64,000 nucleotides of DNA from positions 91,899-155,898 of the forward strand of contig NZ_FRAB01000016.1 in NCBI RefSeq assembly GCF_900142195.1, written 5' to 3'. The stretch comes from Paraburkholderia terricola (lineage in GTDB: Bacteria > Pseudomonadota > Gammaproteobacteria > Burkholderiales > Burkholderiaceae). Positions 46,082 to 55,472 of this stretch are shown here, piece by piece (position 1 is the first letter of the stretch; the number at the start of each line of letters is the position of its first letter). A program made the position numbers and the translations under genes. The notes beneath the pieces were generated by a model. The model was not told the origin of the DNA and made no database searches. It saw only the letters and a list, made by a program, of their open reading frames with translations.

Positions 46082-46489
46082 ATGCACAAGCAGATTTACG
46101 TCAATCTCGCCGTCGACAATCTCGAACGATCGAAGGCCTTCTTCAGCGCGATCGGTTTCAGCTTCGAGCCGCGATTCACCAACGACCAGGCGGCGTGCCT
46201 GATCCTCGGCGAGAACCTCTACGCGATGCTGCTCGTCAAGGCGCTGTTCAAGTCGTTTACGCATAAGGCGCTTTGTCACCCGAAGGAAAGTACCGAGGTG
46301 CTGGTGGGCCTGTCATGCGAAAGCCGGGGCGAGGTGGATGCGCTGGTCGCGAGAGCGCTCGCCGCGGGCGGCACGGCGCCGCGCGCGCCGCAGGACTACG
46401 GCTTCATGTACGGCCACGGTTTCGAGGACATCGACGGGCACGTCTGGGAGCTGATCTACATGGACCCGAACGCCCAGGCGGCGGGCTGA
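46082..46489 (+). CDS. VOC/glyoxalase-like protein
   Basis: 135 aa, one VOC domain: KQIYVNLAVDNLERSKAFFSAIGFSFEPRF, then CLILGENLYAMLL and GHVWELIYMDPNA. The metal residues of true glyoxalases are not all evident; a binding or resistance role is possible. Start ATG 46082 is preferred; ATG 46073 would add three residues. It lies between the DGPF gene and the sigma gene (4-base gap), so it belongs to the ECF unit. Confidence 0.83.
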   Translation: MHKQIYVNLAVDNLERSKAFFSAIGFSFEPRFTNDQAACLILGENLYAMLLVKALFKSFTHKALCHPKESTEVLVGLSCESRGEVDALVARALAAGGTAPRAPQDYGFMYGHGFEDIDGHVWELIYMDPNAQAAG

Positions 46490-46493
46490 ACTC

Positions 46494-47768
46494 GTGACGA
46501 TACCGGCCACCCATCGTGCCATCGAGGCCGTCTGGCGGATCGAATCCGCCAAGGTCATTGCCCACGTCGCGCGGATCGTGCGCGACGTCGGGCTCGCCGA
46601 GGAACTGGCGCAAGACGCGCTGGTGGCCGCGCTCGAGCATTGGCCGGAGGCCGGCGTGCCCGACAATCCGGGAGCATGGCTAATGGCGACCGCGAAAAAC
46701 CGTGCGCTCGACCGCTGGCGGCAGGAAGCGCTGCATGCCCGCAAGCGCGAGGAACTGGGCCACGATCTCGACGCGCTGGAGGCTCATCTCGTGCCCGATT
46801 TCGTCGATGCCCTCGATGCCGCGCGTGCCGACGATATCGGCGACGATCTGCTGCGGCTGGTGTTCACCGCGTGTCATCCGGTGTTGTCCACCGACGCGCG
46901 CGTCGCGCTGACGCTGCGGCTGCTCGGCGGCCTCACCACCGACGAAATCGCGCGGGCGTTTCTCGTGCCCGAGCCGACCATCGCCCAGCGCATCGTGCGG
47001 GCCAAGCGCACGCTGTCGGCGGCCAAGGTGCCGTTCGAGGTGCCGCAGGCCGACGCGCGCGCGCCGCGGCTCGCGTCGGTGCTGCAAGTGATCTACCTGA
47101 TTTTCAACGAAGGTTATTCGGCCACCGCCGGCGATGACTGGATGCGTCCCGCGCTATGCGAGGAAGCGCTGCGGCTTGGGCGGGTGTTGAGCGGTCTCGT
47201 GCCCGACGAAAGCGAAGTGCATGGCCTCGTCGCGTTGATGGAGATTCAGGCGTCGCGCACGCATGCACGCACCGATGCCGAGGGCCGTCCGGTGCTGCTG
47301 CTCGATCAGGATCGCAGCCGCTGGGATCCGCTTCTGATTCGCCGCGGACTGGCCGCGCTCGACGCCGCGCATGCGCTCGGCGGCGCGAGCGGTCCCTATG
47401 CATTGCAGGCGGCGCTGGCCGCGTGTCACGCGCGCGCGCGCCGCGCCGACGACACCGATTGGGCGCAGATCGTCGCGCTCTATGACGCGCTGGCCCAGGT
47501 GGCGCCTTCGCCGGTGGTCGAGCTGAACCGGGCGGTGGCGGTGGGCATGGCGTTCGGGCCGGCTGCCGGTCTGGAGATCGTCGACGCGCTCGCCGCCGAT
47601 CCCGCGCTCGCCAACTATCACTGGCTGCCGAGCGTGCGCGGCGATCTGCTGGCGAAACTGGGGCGCACGGAAGAGGCGCGCGCCGAATTCGAACGCGCGG
47701 CCACGATGACGCGCAATGCGCGCGAGCGCGAGTTGCTGCTCGAACGCGCACGCGGCGGTGCGCATTGA
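46494..47768 (+). CDS. ECF42-type RNA polymerase sigma factor with C-terminal TPR-like domain
   Basis: 424 aa from GTG 46494. Sigma region 2 (VWRIESAKVIAHVARIVRDVGLAEELAQDALVAALEHWP ... PGAWLMATAKNRALDRWR) and region 4 (LRLLGGLTTDEIARAFLVPEPTIAQRIVRAKRTL) are followed by a 230-residue helical extension (NEGYSATAGDD to RARG), the SnoaL-free TPR-containing extension that defines ECF42. No anti-sigma gene is present; regulation is thought to act through the extension. Linked DGPF genes support the assignment. Confidence 0.88.
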   Translation: MTIPATHRAIEAVWRIESAKVIAHVARIVRDVGLAEELAQDALVAALEHWPEAGVPDNPGAWLMATAKNRALDRWRQEALHARKREELGHDLDALEAHLVPDFVDALDAARADDIGDDLLRLVFTACHPVLSTDARVALTLRLLGGLTTDEIARAFLVPEPTIAQRIVRAKRTLSAAKVPFEVPQADARAPRLASVLQVIYLIFNEGYSATAGDDWMRPALCEEALRLGRVLSGLVPDESEVHGLVALMEIQASRTHARTDAEGRPVLLLDQDRSRWDPLLIRRGLAALDAAHALGGASGPYALQAALAACHARARRADDTDWAQIVALYDALAQVAPSPVVELNRAVAVGMAFGPAAGLEIVDALAADPALANYHWLPSVRGDLLAKLGRTEEARAEFERAATMTRNARERELLLERARGGAH

Positions 47769-47781
47769 ATCGTATGAGCCG

Positions 47782-48399
47782 CTAGCGAATCAACTGACGC
47801 ACGCCCAGCGCGACGATCAGGCCGCCGCACACGCGATCGATCCACGCCTTGCAGCGCCGGTACGCCGTTGCGATGCGTGCGTGCGACAACGTCAGCGCGA
47901 CGAATCCATACCAACTGCTCGCGACGACGCCCACCATGCCGAGCATCGCGGCAAAGGTTCCCACGCTCACATGCGCCGGCGCGGCCGAAGAGAACACGGC
48001 GGCGAAGAACGCCATCGACTTCGGATTCGCAATGTTGGTCGCGAAACCTTGCGCGAAGGCCTGCCGGAAGCCGCCCGCCGCCGCCTTCACGGTTTGCGCC
48101 GGCTTGCCCGCCGACGCGTTGACGATCAGCCGGCCGCCGAACCAGATCAGATAAGCCGCGCCTGCCACTTTCACGACCAACGCGAGCCACGGAAACGCGG
48201 TGAATACGATACCGACACCGAGAATCGCGCAGCTTGCCCAGAGCAGGTTGACCAGCACGATGCCGGCGACCATCGCGAGCGCCTCGACGCGCGTGGCCGA
48301 CGCGGCCTTGTGCGCAACGGCGACGAAGTTCGGCCCGGGGATCACCACGCCGGCCACATACACGGAGAAAACGCCTAGAACGGCAGAGCCATCAATCAC
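47782..48399 (-). CDS. LysE/RhtB-family amino-acid exporter
   Basis: 205 aa with five to six hydrophobic helices. Signature near the N-terminus: VAGVVIPGPNFVAVAHKAASATRVEALAMVAGIVLVNLLW (the PGPNF loop). Family members export amino acids such as lysine, threonine or homoserine lactone. Converges on the sigma gene with 13 bases between stops. Confidence 0.88.
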   Translation of the reverse strand: MIDGSAVLGVFSVYVAGVVIPGPNFVAVAHKAASATRVEALAMVAGIVLVNLLWASCAILGVGIVFTAFPWLALVVKVAGAAYLIWFGGRLIVNASAGKPAQTVKAAAGGFRQAFAQGFATNIANPKSMAFFAAVFSSAAPAHVSVGTFAAMLGMVGVVASSWYGFVALTLSHARIATAYRRCKAWIDRVCGGLIVALGVRQLIR

Positions 48400-48473
48400 A
48401 CACCACTCCTTATCGCGGACAGTACGGCGCGGCGCAATCCGAGGATGCGTCCGCTAGCCGTTGTTGCATCGAA

Positions 48474-49052
48474 TCAAGCCGAGAAAAACGCCACCGCGCC
48501 CATCACCACGCCGGCCGTCGCCACCACGAACGACAGATTGCGCAGCCACCTCTTGCGAGTCAGCAAGGTGATCGCACAGAGGGCGATCGCGACCTGGATC
48601 AACGTCGTGGCCTGCGCCCAGCGATGGTGGCCGTGCAGAAGGGCTTCACTCTTGGCGTCGTTGTCCAGCACTTCCTTTTCGATCGCCTCGGCCTTCGCGC
48701 GGATCGGTTCTTTCTGCTGCTTGTACTTGTCGACATCCGCGGCGAACTTCGCGTGGGCATCGGTGTTGCCGGGCGAGAGCGCCTCGCCGAGTTCGGCGAG
48801 GTTCTGCTTTTCGCCCTTGGCCTGGTAGTAATTCCATTGGTTCGACGCTTCGGTCTTCTTGATGGCGGCTTCGTTCTTGTAGTACAGCGCCAGGTTTTCG
48901 CTGTTGCCGCTCTGATAGGCGCACAGCGCGCCGATCGTCGCGAGGACCGCCGTTATCACGGCCATGCGGCCCGCAAAGGGGTCCGCGTCATGATGGCCGG
49001 CGTGCTGAACGGCATGGTCGTGCGGACCGTGGACTTCATATTCTTCAGACAT
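48474..49052 (-). CDS. DUF4337 membrane protein
   Basis: 192 aa. Start at 49052 follows GGAG; upstream frame is Pro/Arg-rich noise. N-terminal His/Asp-rich segment (HGPHDHAVQHAGHHDADP), one membrane helix (MAVITAVLATIGALCAYQSG), a coiled-coil-like charged segment, and two C-terminal helices (IQVAIALCAITLLT, LSFVVATAGVVMGAVAFFSA). The pattern and YQSGNSENLALYYKNEAAIKKTEASNQWNYYQAK are DUF4337. Function unknown. Confidence 0.85.
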   Translation of the reverse strand: MSEEYEVHGPHDHAVQHAGHHDADPFAGRMAVITAVLATIGALCAYQSGNSENLALYYKNEAAIKKTEASNQWNYYQAKGEKQNLAELGEALSPGNTDAHAKFAADVDKYKQQKEPIRAKAEAIEKEVLDNDAKSEALLHGHHRWAQATTLIQVAIALCAITLLTRKRWLRNLSFVVATAGVVMGAVAFFSA

Positions 49053-49298
49053 CCGATTCTCCGAGGCAGGGCTTTTCTTTTGATGTGCGGGCGGCGCGCG
49101 TGCTGGCGACATGCGTGCAAGCCGCGCTGCGATGCGCGGGTTGCGGGGCCGGCGGGCCTCAATCTTAGCGTGTGGCGAGGGGGGAGGGGGAAGCTGTTGG
49201 GTTGGGGCCGCTGGGCATACGCGCACAAAATCTGCGATCATCGCTCGCACTCTCAACGCTCCTTGACTTTCAGGCGTTCCCGCACCTTCGCCCTTCAA

Positions 49299-49832
49299 AT
49301 GTCCACTCACTCCACCCACCTCACCACCGACCGCCTGACCCTGCGTCCGCACACGCGTGACGATTTCCTCGATAGCTATGCGATGTGGTCCGATCCCGAG
49401 GTGATCCGCTATATCGGCGGTAAGCCGTTCACGCGCGAGGAAGTCTGGGCGCGTCTACTGCGTTACGCCGGACATTGGGCGATGCTGGGTTACGGCTACT
49501 GGGTGGTGCGCGAGACGGAGAGCGGCCGGTTTCTCGGCGAGGTCGGCTTTGCCGACTATCACCGCGAGATCGAACCTTCGTTGGGCACGCCTGAAATCGG
49601 CTGGGCCCTGGACCCGGCGGCGCATGGCCGCGGCTACGCGACCGAAGCCGTGCGCGCCGCCTTGCGTTGGGCCGACGCGCACTGGCCCGGCGCTGAAACG
49701 GCCTGTATCGTCGCGCCGGACAATCAGCCTTCGCTGCGCGTCGCCGACAAGTGCGGCTATCGCGAGCACCTTCGCACCACCTACAAAGGCAAGCCGACCA
49801 TCGTGCTGCGTCGCGCGGCAGGCGCGGCTTGA
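49299..49832 (+). CDS. RimJ/RimL-type GNAT acetyltransferase
   Basis: 177 aa. LTTDRLTLRPHTRDDFLDSYAMWSDPEVIRYIGG at the N-terminus and GWALDPAAHGRGYATEAVRAALRWA with C-terminal NQPSLRVADKCGYREH are diagnostic of RimJ/RimL-like GNATs. Likely acetylates an N-terminus, amino group or small molecule; target unknown. A longer in-frame start exists upstream but is antisense to the DUF4337 gene. Confidence 0.87.
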   Translation: MSTHSTHLTTDRLTLRPHTRDDFLDSYAMWSDPEVIRYIGGKPFTREEVWARLLRYAGHWAMLGYGYWVVRETESGRFLGEVGFADYHREIEPSLGTPEIGWALDPAAHGRGYATEAVRAALRWADAHWPGAETACIVAPDNQPSLRVADKCGYREHLRTTYKGKPTIVLRRAAGAA

Positions 49833-49932
49833 GCCGGTGGCGCGCGGTGGGCGCGTCGGCGGTTGAGCGCCTCGTTGCAATCCGTCGACGGCTCGATGCA
49901 TCCAACTCGCGAGCGCTTATCGATCGTGTTCG

Positions 49933-50658
49933 CTAACTTGCCGCCCGCTGCCGCGCGATCAGATCCACCAGCCGCTCGACCTGCTGGCCCTGCGCATCGA
50001 AGTTGCCCGCATCCAGCCAGCGCGTGTAGCTCGAACGCAGCGCGGGCCATTCGCTATCGATGATCGAAAACCACGCGGTGTCGCGATTGCGTTCGCGATA
50101 CACGATCGCCTGGCGAAAGATGCCTTCGAACGTGAAGCCGTAGCGCAACGCGGCGGCCCGCGACGGGCCGTTCAGCGAATCGCACTTCCATTCGAAGCGC
50201 CGATAGCCGAGTTCGTCGAACACGTGCTTCATCAGCAGAAACATCGCTTCGGTGGCGATGCGCGTGCGCTTCAGACGCGGCGAATAAATCACGTGGCCGA
50301 CTTCGATCACGCCGTTCGCGGGATCGATGCGCATCAGCGCCAGCGTGCCGACGGCCTTGCCGGTCGCCAGATCGATCACCGCATAGTGCAGCGGATCGGC
50401 GGACGCGGCGGCGCGCGTCAGATACTCGCGATACGCGTCGAGGCTGTCGAACGGGCCGATCGTCAGATACGTCCAGTCCCGGCCATCGGCCGCCGAGCGG
50501 TAGGCGTCGTGCAGGTCCGCGGCGTGGTGTTCGACGTTCACCGGTTCGATCCGGCAATAGCGGCCCGCGAGCGGCTCGCGGCCGGGCGCTCCGGCGCCGT
50601 TCCAGCCCGGCACGGGTGCGCCGATGGGTTGTTCGAACGCGTTACGTCTGGGTTCCAT
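49933..50658 (-). CDS. RimJ-type GNAT acetyltransferase
   Basis: 241 aa. GRYCRIEPVNVEHHAADLHDAY start, VGTLALMRIDPANGVIEVGHVIYSPRLKRTRIATEAMFLLMKHVF acetyl-CoA region, NGPSRAAALRYGFTFEGIFRQ end. Divergent from the MocR regulator with an 86-base gap, so the regulator may control it. Confidence 0.87.
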   Translation of the reverse strand: MEPRRNAFEQPIGAPVPGWNGAGAPGREPLAGRYCRIEPVNVEHHAADLHDAYRSAADGRDWTYLTIGPFDSLDAYREYLTRAAASADPLHYAVIDLATGKAVGTLALMRIDPANGVIEVGHVIYSPRLKRTRIATEAMFLLMKHVFDELGYRRFEWKCDSLNGPSRAAALRYGFTFEGIFRQAIVYRERNRDTAWFSIIDSEWPALRSSYTRWLDAGNFDAQGQQVERLVDLIARQRAAS

Positions 50659-50744
50659 CTCTACTCTCCAAAGCGGGTCGTTAGCTTACGAAGAACGATA
50701 CGGCAAACGTGGTATGTTAAAAAGATCCAAGACAAACACATTTG

Positions 50745-52232
50745 ATGGGTCCAGCCGCGATGATCGAGATCATTGGCCCGCTCGCCAATCCAGCCGCCGC
50801 GAATCGTGCTCGCAGCGCCGAAAAAGCCGCACCGCTGCAAAAGCAGTTGATCGAGCGTTTGCAGCAGGCGATTCTCGCCGGGCGTTTGCCGGCTGGTTCG
50901 CTGCTGCCTTCGTCGCGCTTGCTGGCGACCGAAATGGGCGTCTCGCGCAACACGGTAGTGATCGCTTACGAGCATCTGGCCGCGGTCGGCTATGTCGTGG
51001 CCGACAAGAAAGGCACCCGCGTCAGTCCGCTGTCGAGCCCCGCTGCGCGCGGCGAACCGTCCGCCAACCCGGTCGCCTTCGAGGCGACTTACGCGGCGCG
51101 AGTCGGGCAGTTCGCGGCGGCGCACACTCAAGCCGACAATAGCCTTCCTCTCACGCCCGGCACGCCCGCGCTGGACCGCTTTCCGCTGCCCGCGTGGCGG
51201 CGCGCGCAGGAACGTTCGATGGAACACGCATTGCCCCAGGCGCTCGGCTATGGCACGCCGGCGGGCGAACCGGCGTTGCGCGACGCGATCGCCGCGCATC
51301 TGCGGATGGCGCGCGGCGTGCGCTGCGAGGGCTCGCAGGTGGTGATCACCGAGGGCGCGCAGGAGGCGTTGAGCCTGTGCGTGCGGCTTTTCACCAATCC
51401 CGGCGACGTCGCCGGGGTCGAGGATCCCGGCTATCGCGGCGCGAAGGCCGCCTTCAACCTGGGCGATCTCACGACGCTGCCGATGCCGGTCGACGCGGAA
51501 GGCATCGCCGTGCCGCCTGACGCATGGGCCGCGCATCCGCCGAAGCTGATCTACACGTCGCCGGCGCACCAGTATCCGACGGGCGCGGTGTTGTCGGTGG
51601 CGCGGCGGCTGGACTTGATCGCGCAGGCGCGCCGCAGCGGCGCCTGGCTGATCGAGGACGACTACGACGGCGAGTTCCGGCACACCGGCGAACCGATCGC
51701 CAGCATGCAAGGACTGGTCGACGACGCGCCGGTTCTTTACGTCGGCTCGTTCAGCAAGACGATGTTTCCGGCGCTGCGCATCGGCTTCGTGGTGCTGCCG
51801 CGCGCGATCGCGGAGCGCGCGGCCGTCGCGCTGCACGAGATGCTGCGCGGCGGGCATCGTCTGGAGCAACTGGCGCTCGCGCATTTCATCGAAAGCGGCG
51901 AGTTCGGGCGGCACCTCGGGCGCATGCGGCGGCTGTATCGGGAGCGCCAGCAGGCGTTGCGCGACGCCCTCACCGCGCATTTCGCGCCGGCTTCCATTCT
52001 GGGCGGCGAGTGCGGCATGCATCTGACGCTGCGTTTGCCGCCGCGGATCGCCGATCGGTCGCTGGCTGAACGCGCGCTTGCGCAAGGGCTCAACCCGCGC
52101 GCGCTGTCCGGTTTCGCGTTGCGGCCGCGCGCGCAGACCAACGGGCTGGTGATCGGCTACGGCAACACGCCCGCCGAACAGCTGGCGCCGGCCATCCGCA
52201 TGTTGTCATTGATCGCTCGGCGCGGCCGATAA
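50745..52232 (+). CDS. MocR/PdxR-type regulator (GntR HTH + aminotransferase-like domain)
   Basis: 495 aa from ATG 50745 (TTG 50742 and ATG 50760 are alternatives; no clear ribosome site). GntR winged HTH about residues 20-90 (LPAGSLLPSSRLLATEMGVSRNTVVIAYEHLAAVGYVV), then a fold-type I aminotransferase-like domain with EDDYDGEF and the PLP lysine in GSFSKTMFPALRIGFVVLP. MocR proteins sense PLP or amino compounds; PdxR controls vitamin B6 synthesis, but no pdx gene adjoins. The likely target is the divergent acetyltransferase. Confidence 0.9.
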   Translation: MGPAAMIEIIGPLANPAAANRARSAEKAAPLQKQLIERLQQAILAGRLPAGSLLPSSRLLATEMGVSRNTVVIAYEHLAAVGYVVADKKGTRVSPLSSPAARGEPSANPVAFEATYAARVGQFAAAHTQADNSLPLTPGTPALDRFPLPAWRRAQERSMEHALPQALGYGTPAGEPALRDAIAAHLRMARGVRCEGSQVVITEGAQEALSLCVRLFTNPGDVAGVEDPGYRGAKAAFNLGDLTTLPMPVDAEGIAVPPDAWAAHPPKLIYTSPAHQYPTGAVLSVARRLDLIAQARRSGAWLIEDDYDGEFRHTGEPIASMQGLVDDAPVLYVGSFSKTMFPALRIGFVVLPRAIAERAAVALHEMLRGGHRLEQLALAHFIESGEFGRHLGRMRRLYRERQQALRDALTAHFAPASILGGECGMHLTLRLPPRIADRSLAERALAQGLNPRALSGFALRPRAQTNGLVIGYGNTPAEQLAPAIRMLSLIARRGR

Positions 52233-52455
52233 GTTTTGCGTTTGTCCGCGTGGCCCATGTCGCGCTATCGTGTCGTTTATGCGCGGCTATCCTGAAATGC
52301 GCGACGTGGACGGATCGCCCGCAGGTCGTACTCGACGCACCGCACTGCACAACCTCGCGCGGACATGCCGCGCGCCGTTCGGGCTGTGGGTCGCGTGAGT
52401 ATGAAGAATGCCTTTGTTGTGGTTATCTATGACGATTTATCCGACCGGAGACGAC

Positions 52456-52788
52456 ATGAAGGAAATCGAACCGACCCCCTGGTTTGAGCTTGCCGACCAC
52501 ACGCCCGTCCGCGAAGGCTGGTACGAGGTGCAACTGACGAGCGGGGACACGGCATTTGCGAAGTTTGGCGACGGCGCATGGACCGAGAAGCCATTGCTGA
52601 CGTTCACGCACTGGCGCGGCCTCACCGCCGATCCCTCGGAGGCAGCCGACGGCGAATCGCAGTCGGTCCAGGCCGAGGCCACCGCGGCTCAAGGCGTACG
52701 CGCTGCCTGGAACGCTTTCTTCCCCGGCCTGGGCGAGGAACAGCACAAACCGCTGGACGCCGTACCCAACGGTAAAGCGCCACATTGA
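52456..52788 (+). CDS. hypothetical protein, 110 aa
   Basis: ATG 52456 follows CGGAG. An N-terminal beta segment (TPWFELADHTPVREGWYEVQLTSGDTAFAKFGDGAWTEKPLLTFTHWRGL) resembles the small DUF551-like domain of phage/plasmid proteins only loosely; the C-terminal half is Ala/Glu-rich. No function assignable. Confidence 0.6.
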   Translation: MKEIEPTPWFELADHTPVREGWYEVQLTSGDTAFAKFGDGAWTEKPLLTFTHWRGLTADPSEAADGESQSVQAEATAAQGVRAAWNAFFPGLGEEQHKPLDAVPNGKAPH

Positions 52789-52958
52789 TGCGCGCCTGGG
52801 CGGCGGCGCTTCCCGGCTGCCGCCCTGCATCCTCGTTTTGAATCCCTGCCTTGATTGCCCGACTTTCCGCTTGAGCGCCTGGGCACCCTCGCTTGCCCGC
52901 ACCCGCTTCGCGCAGCCTCGCTACAATCGCCTTCATCCCTTTGAAGCGGAAACGACGT

Positions 52959-53537
52959 ATGAAAGTCACACGAGAACCCGTGGCGTTGTCGCGGGCGACG
53001 CAGTTGCTGAATCATGGACCGGTCACGATCATTACCAGCGCGCACGGCGGCCGCGCGAACGTGATGGCGGCATCGTGGGCGATGCCGCTCGATTTCAATC
53101 CGCCGAAGGTAGTCGTCGTGGTGGACAGCCGCACGCTCACGCGGCAACTGATCGAGGCGAGCGGCGTGTTCGGGCTGCAATTGCCGAGCCGCGGATTCGC
53201 CGCGCAAACGCTGGCGGTGGGCACGAACGCCGGCGCGGAACTCGACAAATTCTCGGCCTTCGACCTCGAAACGTTCCACGCGCAAAACATCGACGTGCCG
53301 ATGCTGGCCGGCTGCATCACGTGGATGGAATGCAAGGTGATTCCGGACGATAGCCAGCGGCACGACCTGATCATCGGCGAAGTGGTGGCGGCGTATGCGG
53401 ACAGTCGCGTGTATTCGAACAACCGCTGGCATTTCGGCGACGATCCCGATTTGCGCACGTGCCATTACGTGGCCGGCGGGACGTTTTTTGCCACCGGCGA
53501 TGCGTTCGAGGCGGAGCCGGTGGGAGCGGGGCGATGA
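52959..53537 (+). CDS. flavin reductase-like (FMN-binding split barrel) protein
   Basis: 192 aa. VTIITSAHGGRANVMAASWAMPLDFNPPKVVVVVDSRTLTRQLIEASGVFGLQLPS matches the flavin reductase domain (PF01613). Such proteins reduce or bind FMN and may supply reduced flavin to monooxygenases. No partner oxygenase adjoins. Start at ATG 52959; upstream frame lacks coding character. Confidence 0.85.
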   Translation: MKVTREPVALSRATQLLNHGPVTIITSAHGGRANVMAASWAMPLDFNPPKVVVVVDSRTLTRQLIEASGVFGLQLPSRGFAAQTLAVGTNAGAELDKFSAFDLETFHAQNIDVPMLAGCITWMECKVIPDDSQRHDLIIGEVVAAYADSRVYSNNRWHFGDDPDLRTCHYVAGGTFFATGDAFEAEPVGAGR

Positions 53538-53558
53538 TCGACGGCCGGCCCGTCCGGA

Positions 53559-53888
53559 CTATTTCCGCCGGAGAAATTTGCCGGCTTTCTGTTCCAGCAG
53601 GGCGACAAGTTCGAGCTGCATGAAGGCGTAGTCGTCGGGAATGTCGAGGCAAACGACTTTCTTGCCGTTCAGGCATGCGCGGAATTTCGCGGACAGCCTC
53701 GCGCGATGCGCTTTTTCCATCACGAAGACAATGTCGGCCCAGCGAACCTGCTCGGAGGAAAGCGCGACGTCGGCGTCCGCGCCGAGACCGGCCGAATCGG
53801 TCTCGACGTTGGGCCAACTGGCGAACACCTGCTCGGCTGTCGGGCTGCGCAGACGGTTCTTGCCGCAGATAAAAAGGGCGTGTATCAC
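53559..53888 (-). CDS. low-molecular-weight tyrosine-phosphatase-like protein
   Basis: 109 aa, short for the family. The P-loop CGKNRLRSPTAE keeps the C-x5-R-S nucleophile pattern; VFVMEKAHRARLSAKF supplies the second family motif. It lacks the usual C-terminal DPY acid segment, ending at ...PDDYAFMQLELVALLEQKAGKF, where DDY may substitute. Converges on the flavin-reductase gene. Confidence 0.75.
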   Translation of the reverse strand: MIHALFICGKNRLRSPTAEQVFASWPNVETDSAGLGADADVALSSEQVRWADIVFVMEKAHRARLSAKFRACLNGKKVVCLDIPDDYAFMQLELVALLEQKAGKFLRRK

Positions 53889-53946
53889 GGGCGATTACCG
53901 ATCGAGCGGCCATGCGGCCATGCATCCGTTCGGACGCGAGCCTCGC

Positions 53947-54432
53947 TCATGCGTCACCCGCCGCAAACGCCTTGAGCGCGTCCCCCGCCAACCGGTAACG
54001 CACCCATTCGCTTTGCGCGCTCGCGCCGATCGATTCATAGAAGCCGATTGCCGGCTCGTTCCAGTCCAGCACGCTCCATTCGAAGCGGCCGCAGCCGGTG
54101 TCGCAGGCAATGCGGGCGAGGTGGCGCAACATCTGTTTGCCCGCGCCGCTGCCGCGCGATGTCGGCGACACGTACAGGTCTTCCAGATAAAGCCCTTGCT
54201 TGCCGAGCCACGTCGAATAGGAAAAGAAGTAGACGCAAAAGCCGATCGGCTCGCCGTTCATCTCGCAGATCAAAGCCTTGGCGCTTGAACTTGCGGAGAA
54301 CAGACTGGCCTCGATGTCTCGAACGGTTGCGACGACTTCATGCTCGGCTTTCTCGTACACCGCGAGTTCGGTGATGAAGCGCAGAATCAGCGCGGCGTCG
54401 GATGCGTGAGCGGGGCGGATGTGAATAGTCAA
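53947..54432 (-). CDS. GNAT acetyltransferase (diamine N-acetyltransferase-like)
   Basis: 161 aa. IRPAHASDAALILRFITELAVYEKAEHEV, LYLEDLYVSPTSRGSGAGKQMLRHLARIA and WNEPAIGFYESIGA match the spermidine/spermine-type GNAT subgroup. Substrate may be a polyamine, by family. Next to the phosphatase-like gene on the same strand; 58 bases apart. Confidence 0.87.
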   Translation of the reverse strand: MTIHIRPAHASDAALILRFITELAVYEKAEHEVVATVRDIEASLFSASSSAKALICEMNGEPIGFCVYFFSYSTWLGKQGLYLEDLYVSPTSRGSGAGKQMLRHLARIACDTGCGRFEWSVLDWNEPAIGFYESIGASAQSEWVRYRLAGDALKAFAAGDA

Positions 54433-54586
54433 GGTTGGATGCTCAATCGGTTAAACGGCGAATCGAAGTTTGGCGGAAACGCGACGGCTTCGGATCAGAG
54501 ATGCATCGTATCGTTTATCCTGCTGTACTGGCGAGCGGACTGCCGCTCACCACTCCATTTGACGAAACAACGCCCGAGGGTTTTCT

Positions 54587-54982
54587 ATGAAGCGAGTGTC
54601 GATTCTGGCGGTGACGTCTCTGTGGTTGTGCGGCAATGCCTACGCGGAAAAGATCGATTGCAAGAAGGCGTCGGACCAGAATTCGCTGAATCGTTGCGCC
54701 GACCTTAGCTACCAGGCCGCCGACAAAAAGCTCAACGAGACCTACGGCAAGCTGCTGGCAAAAGTGAGTCCGCAGGGCAAGCCGCGCTTGCAGAAGGCCG
54801 AGCGCGCGTGGGTTGCTTATCGTGATGCGCAATGCGATTTTTTAAGCTCATCGGCTGGGCCGTATAGCGCGCAGCCCATGATTCATTCGTCCTGTTTGAG
54901 CCGGCTTACGCAAGCGCAAACGAGACTGCTCGACGAACAGTTGCATTGTGAAGAAGGGGACGTGGGTTGTGGGCAGCAGTGA
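54587..54982 (+). CDS. LprI/DUF1311 lysozyme-inhibitor-like secreted protein
   Basis: 131 aa. Signal peptide MKRVSILAVTSLWLCGNAYA. The mature domain has the DUF1311 pattern NRCADLSYQAADKKLNETYGKLLAKV ... LQKAERAWVAYRDAQCDF ... SCLSRLTQAQTRLLDEQLHC with conserved cysteines. Some members inhibit lysozyme. Its 3' end overlaps the AraC gene start by 14 bases. Confidence 0.88.
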   Translation: MKRVSILAVTSLWLCGNAYAEKIDCKKASDQNSLNRCADLSYQAADKKLNETYGKLLAKVSPQGKPRLQKAERAWVAYRDAQCDFLSSSAGPYSAQPMIHSSCLSRLTQAQTRLLDEQLHCEEGDVGCGQQ

Positions 54983-55472
54983 GGCCGGCGCCGACGCATT
55001 GCAAGCTCCGGCGTTGCTGCGCCGCCTGTTACGCGCCAGGGACCGCATGGACGCCGCCTCGCACGAAGCCTGGCCCGTCAAGCGGCTGGCCGCGGTCAGT
55101 GGTGTGTCCGAAGCCCATTTCGCGCGGTCCTTCAAGCAGGCCTTCGGCATCCCGCCGCATCGCTATTTGTTGACGCGGCGCATCGAGCAGGCCACCACCT
55201 TACTGCGCGACACCGAGCTCAGCATCACGGAAATTGCCTTTGCCACCGGGTGGGAGAGCCTGGGGACCTTCGGCCGCACTTTCCGCGACATCACCGGGCG
55301 AAGCCCCAGCGCCATGCGCGTCGAGGCCCGGGCCGACATGCCTGAATTCGACCGCGTGCCCGCCTGCGTCCTGAGGGCCGCGCAGCGCCCCGACCTCACC
55401 ACCGCAGTTTTGGAGAAGCGCCGCCGCGTGGGCAAAGGTACATTCCGCCCATCAACCAGGGAGGTGTCATGA
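54969..55472 (+). CDS. AraC-family transcriptional regulator, DNA-binding domain only
   Basis: 167 aa from GTG 54969 (SD AAGGGGA at 54954); GTG 54948 is an alternative. It consists mostly of the two-helix-turn-helix AraC domain: KRLAAVSGVSEAHFARSFKQAFGIPPHRYLLTRRIEQATTLLRDTELSITEIAFATGWESLGTFGRTFRDITGRSP. No effector domain, so a MarA/SoxS-like constitutive or short regulator. Translationally coupled (ATGA) to a VOC gene, which in turn is coupled to a GNAT gene; it probably governs that unit. Confidence 0.88.
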   Translation: MGSSEAGADALQAPALLRRLLRARDRMDAASHEAWPVKRLAAVSGVSEAHFARSFKQAFGIPPHRYLLTRRIEQATTLLRDTELSITEIAFATGWESLGTFGRTFRDITGRSPSAMRVEARADMPEFDRVPACVLRAAQRPDLTTAVLEKRRRVGKGTFRPSTREVS

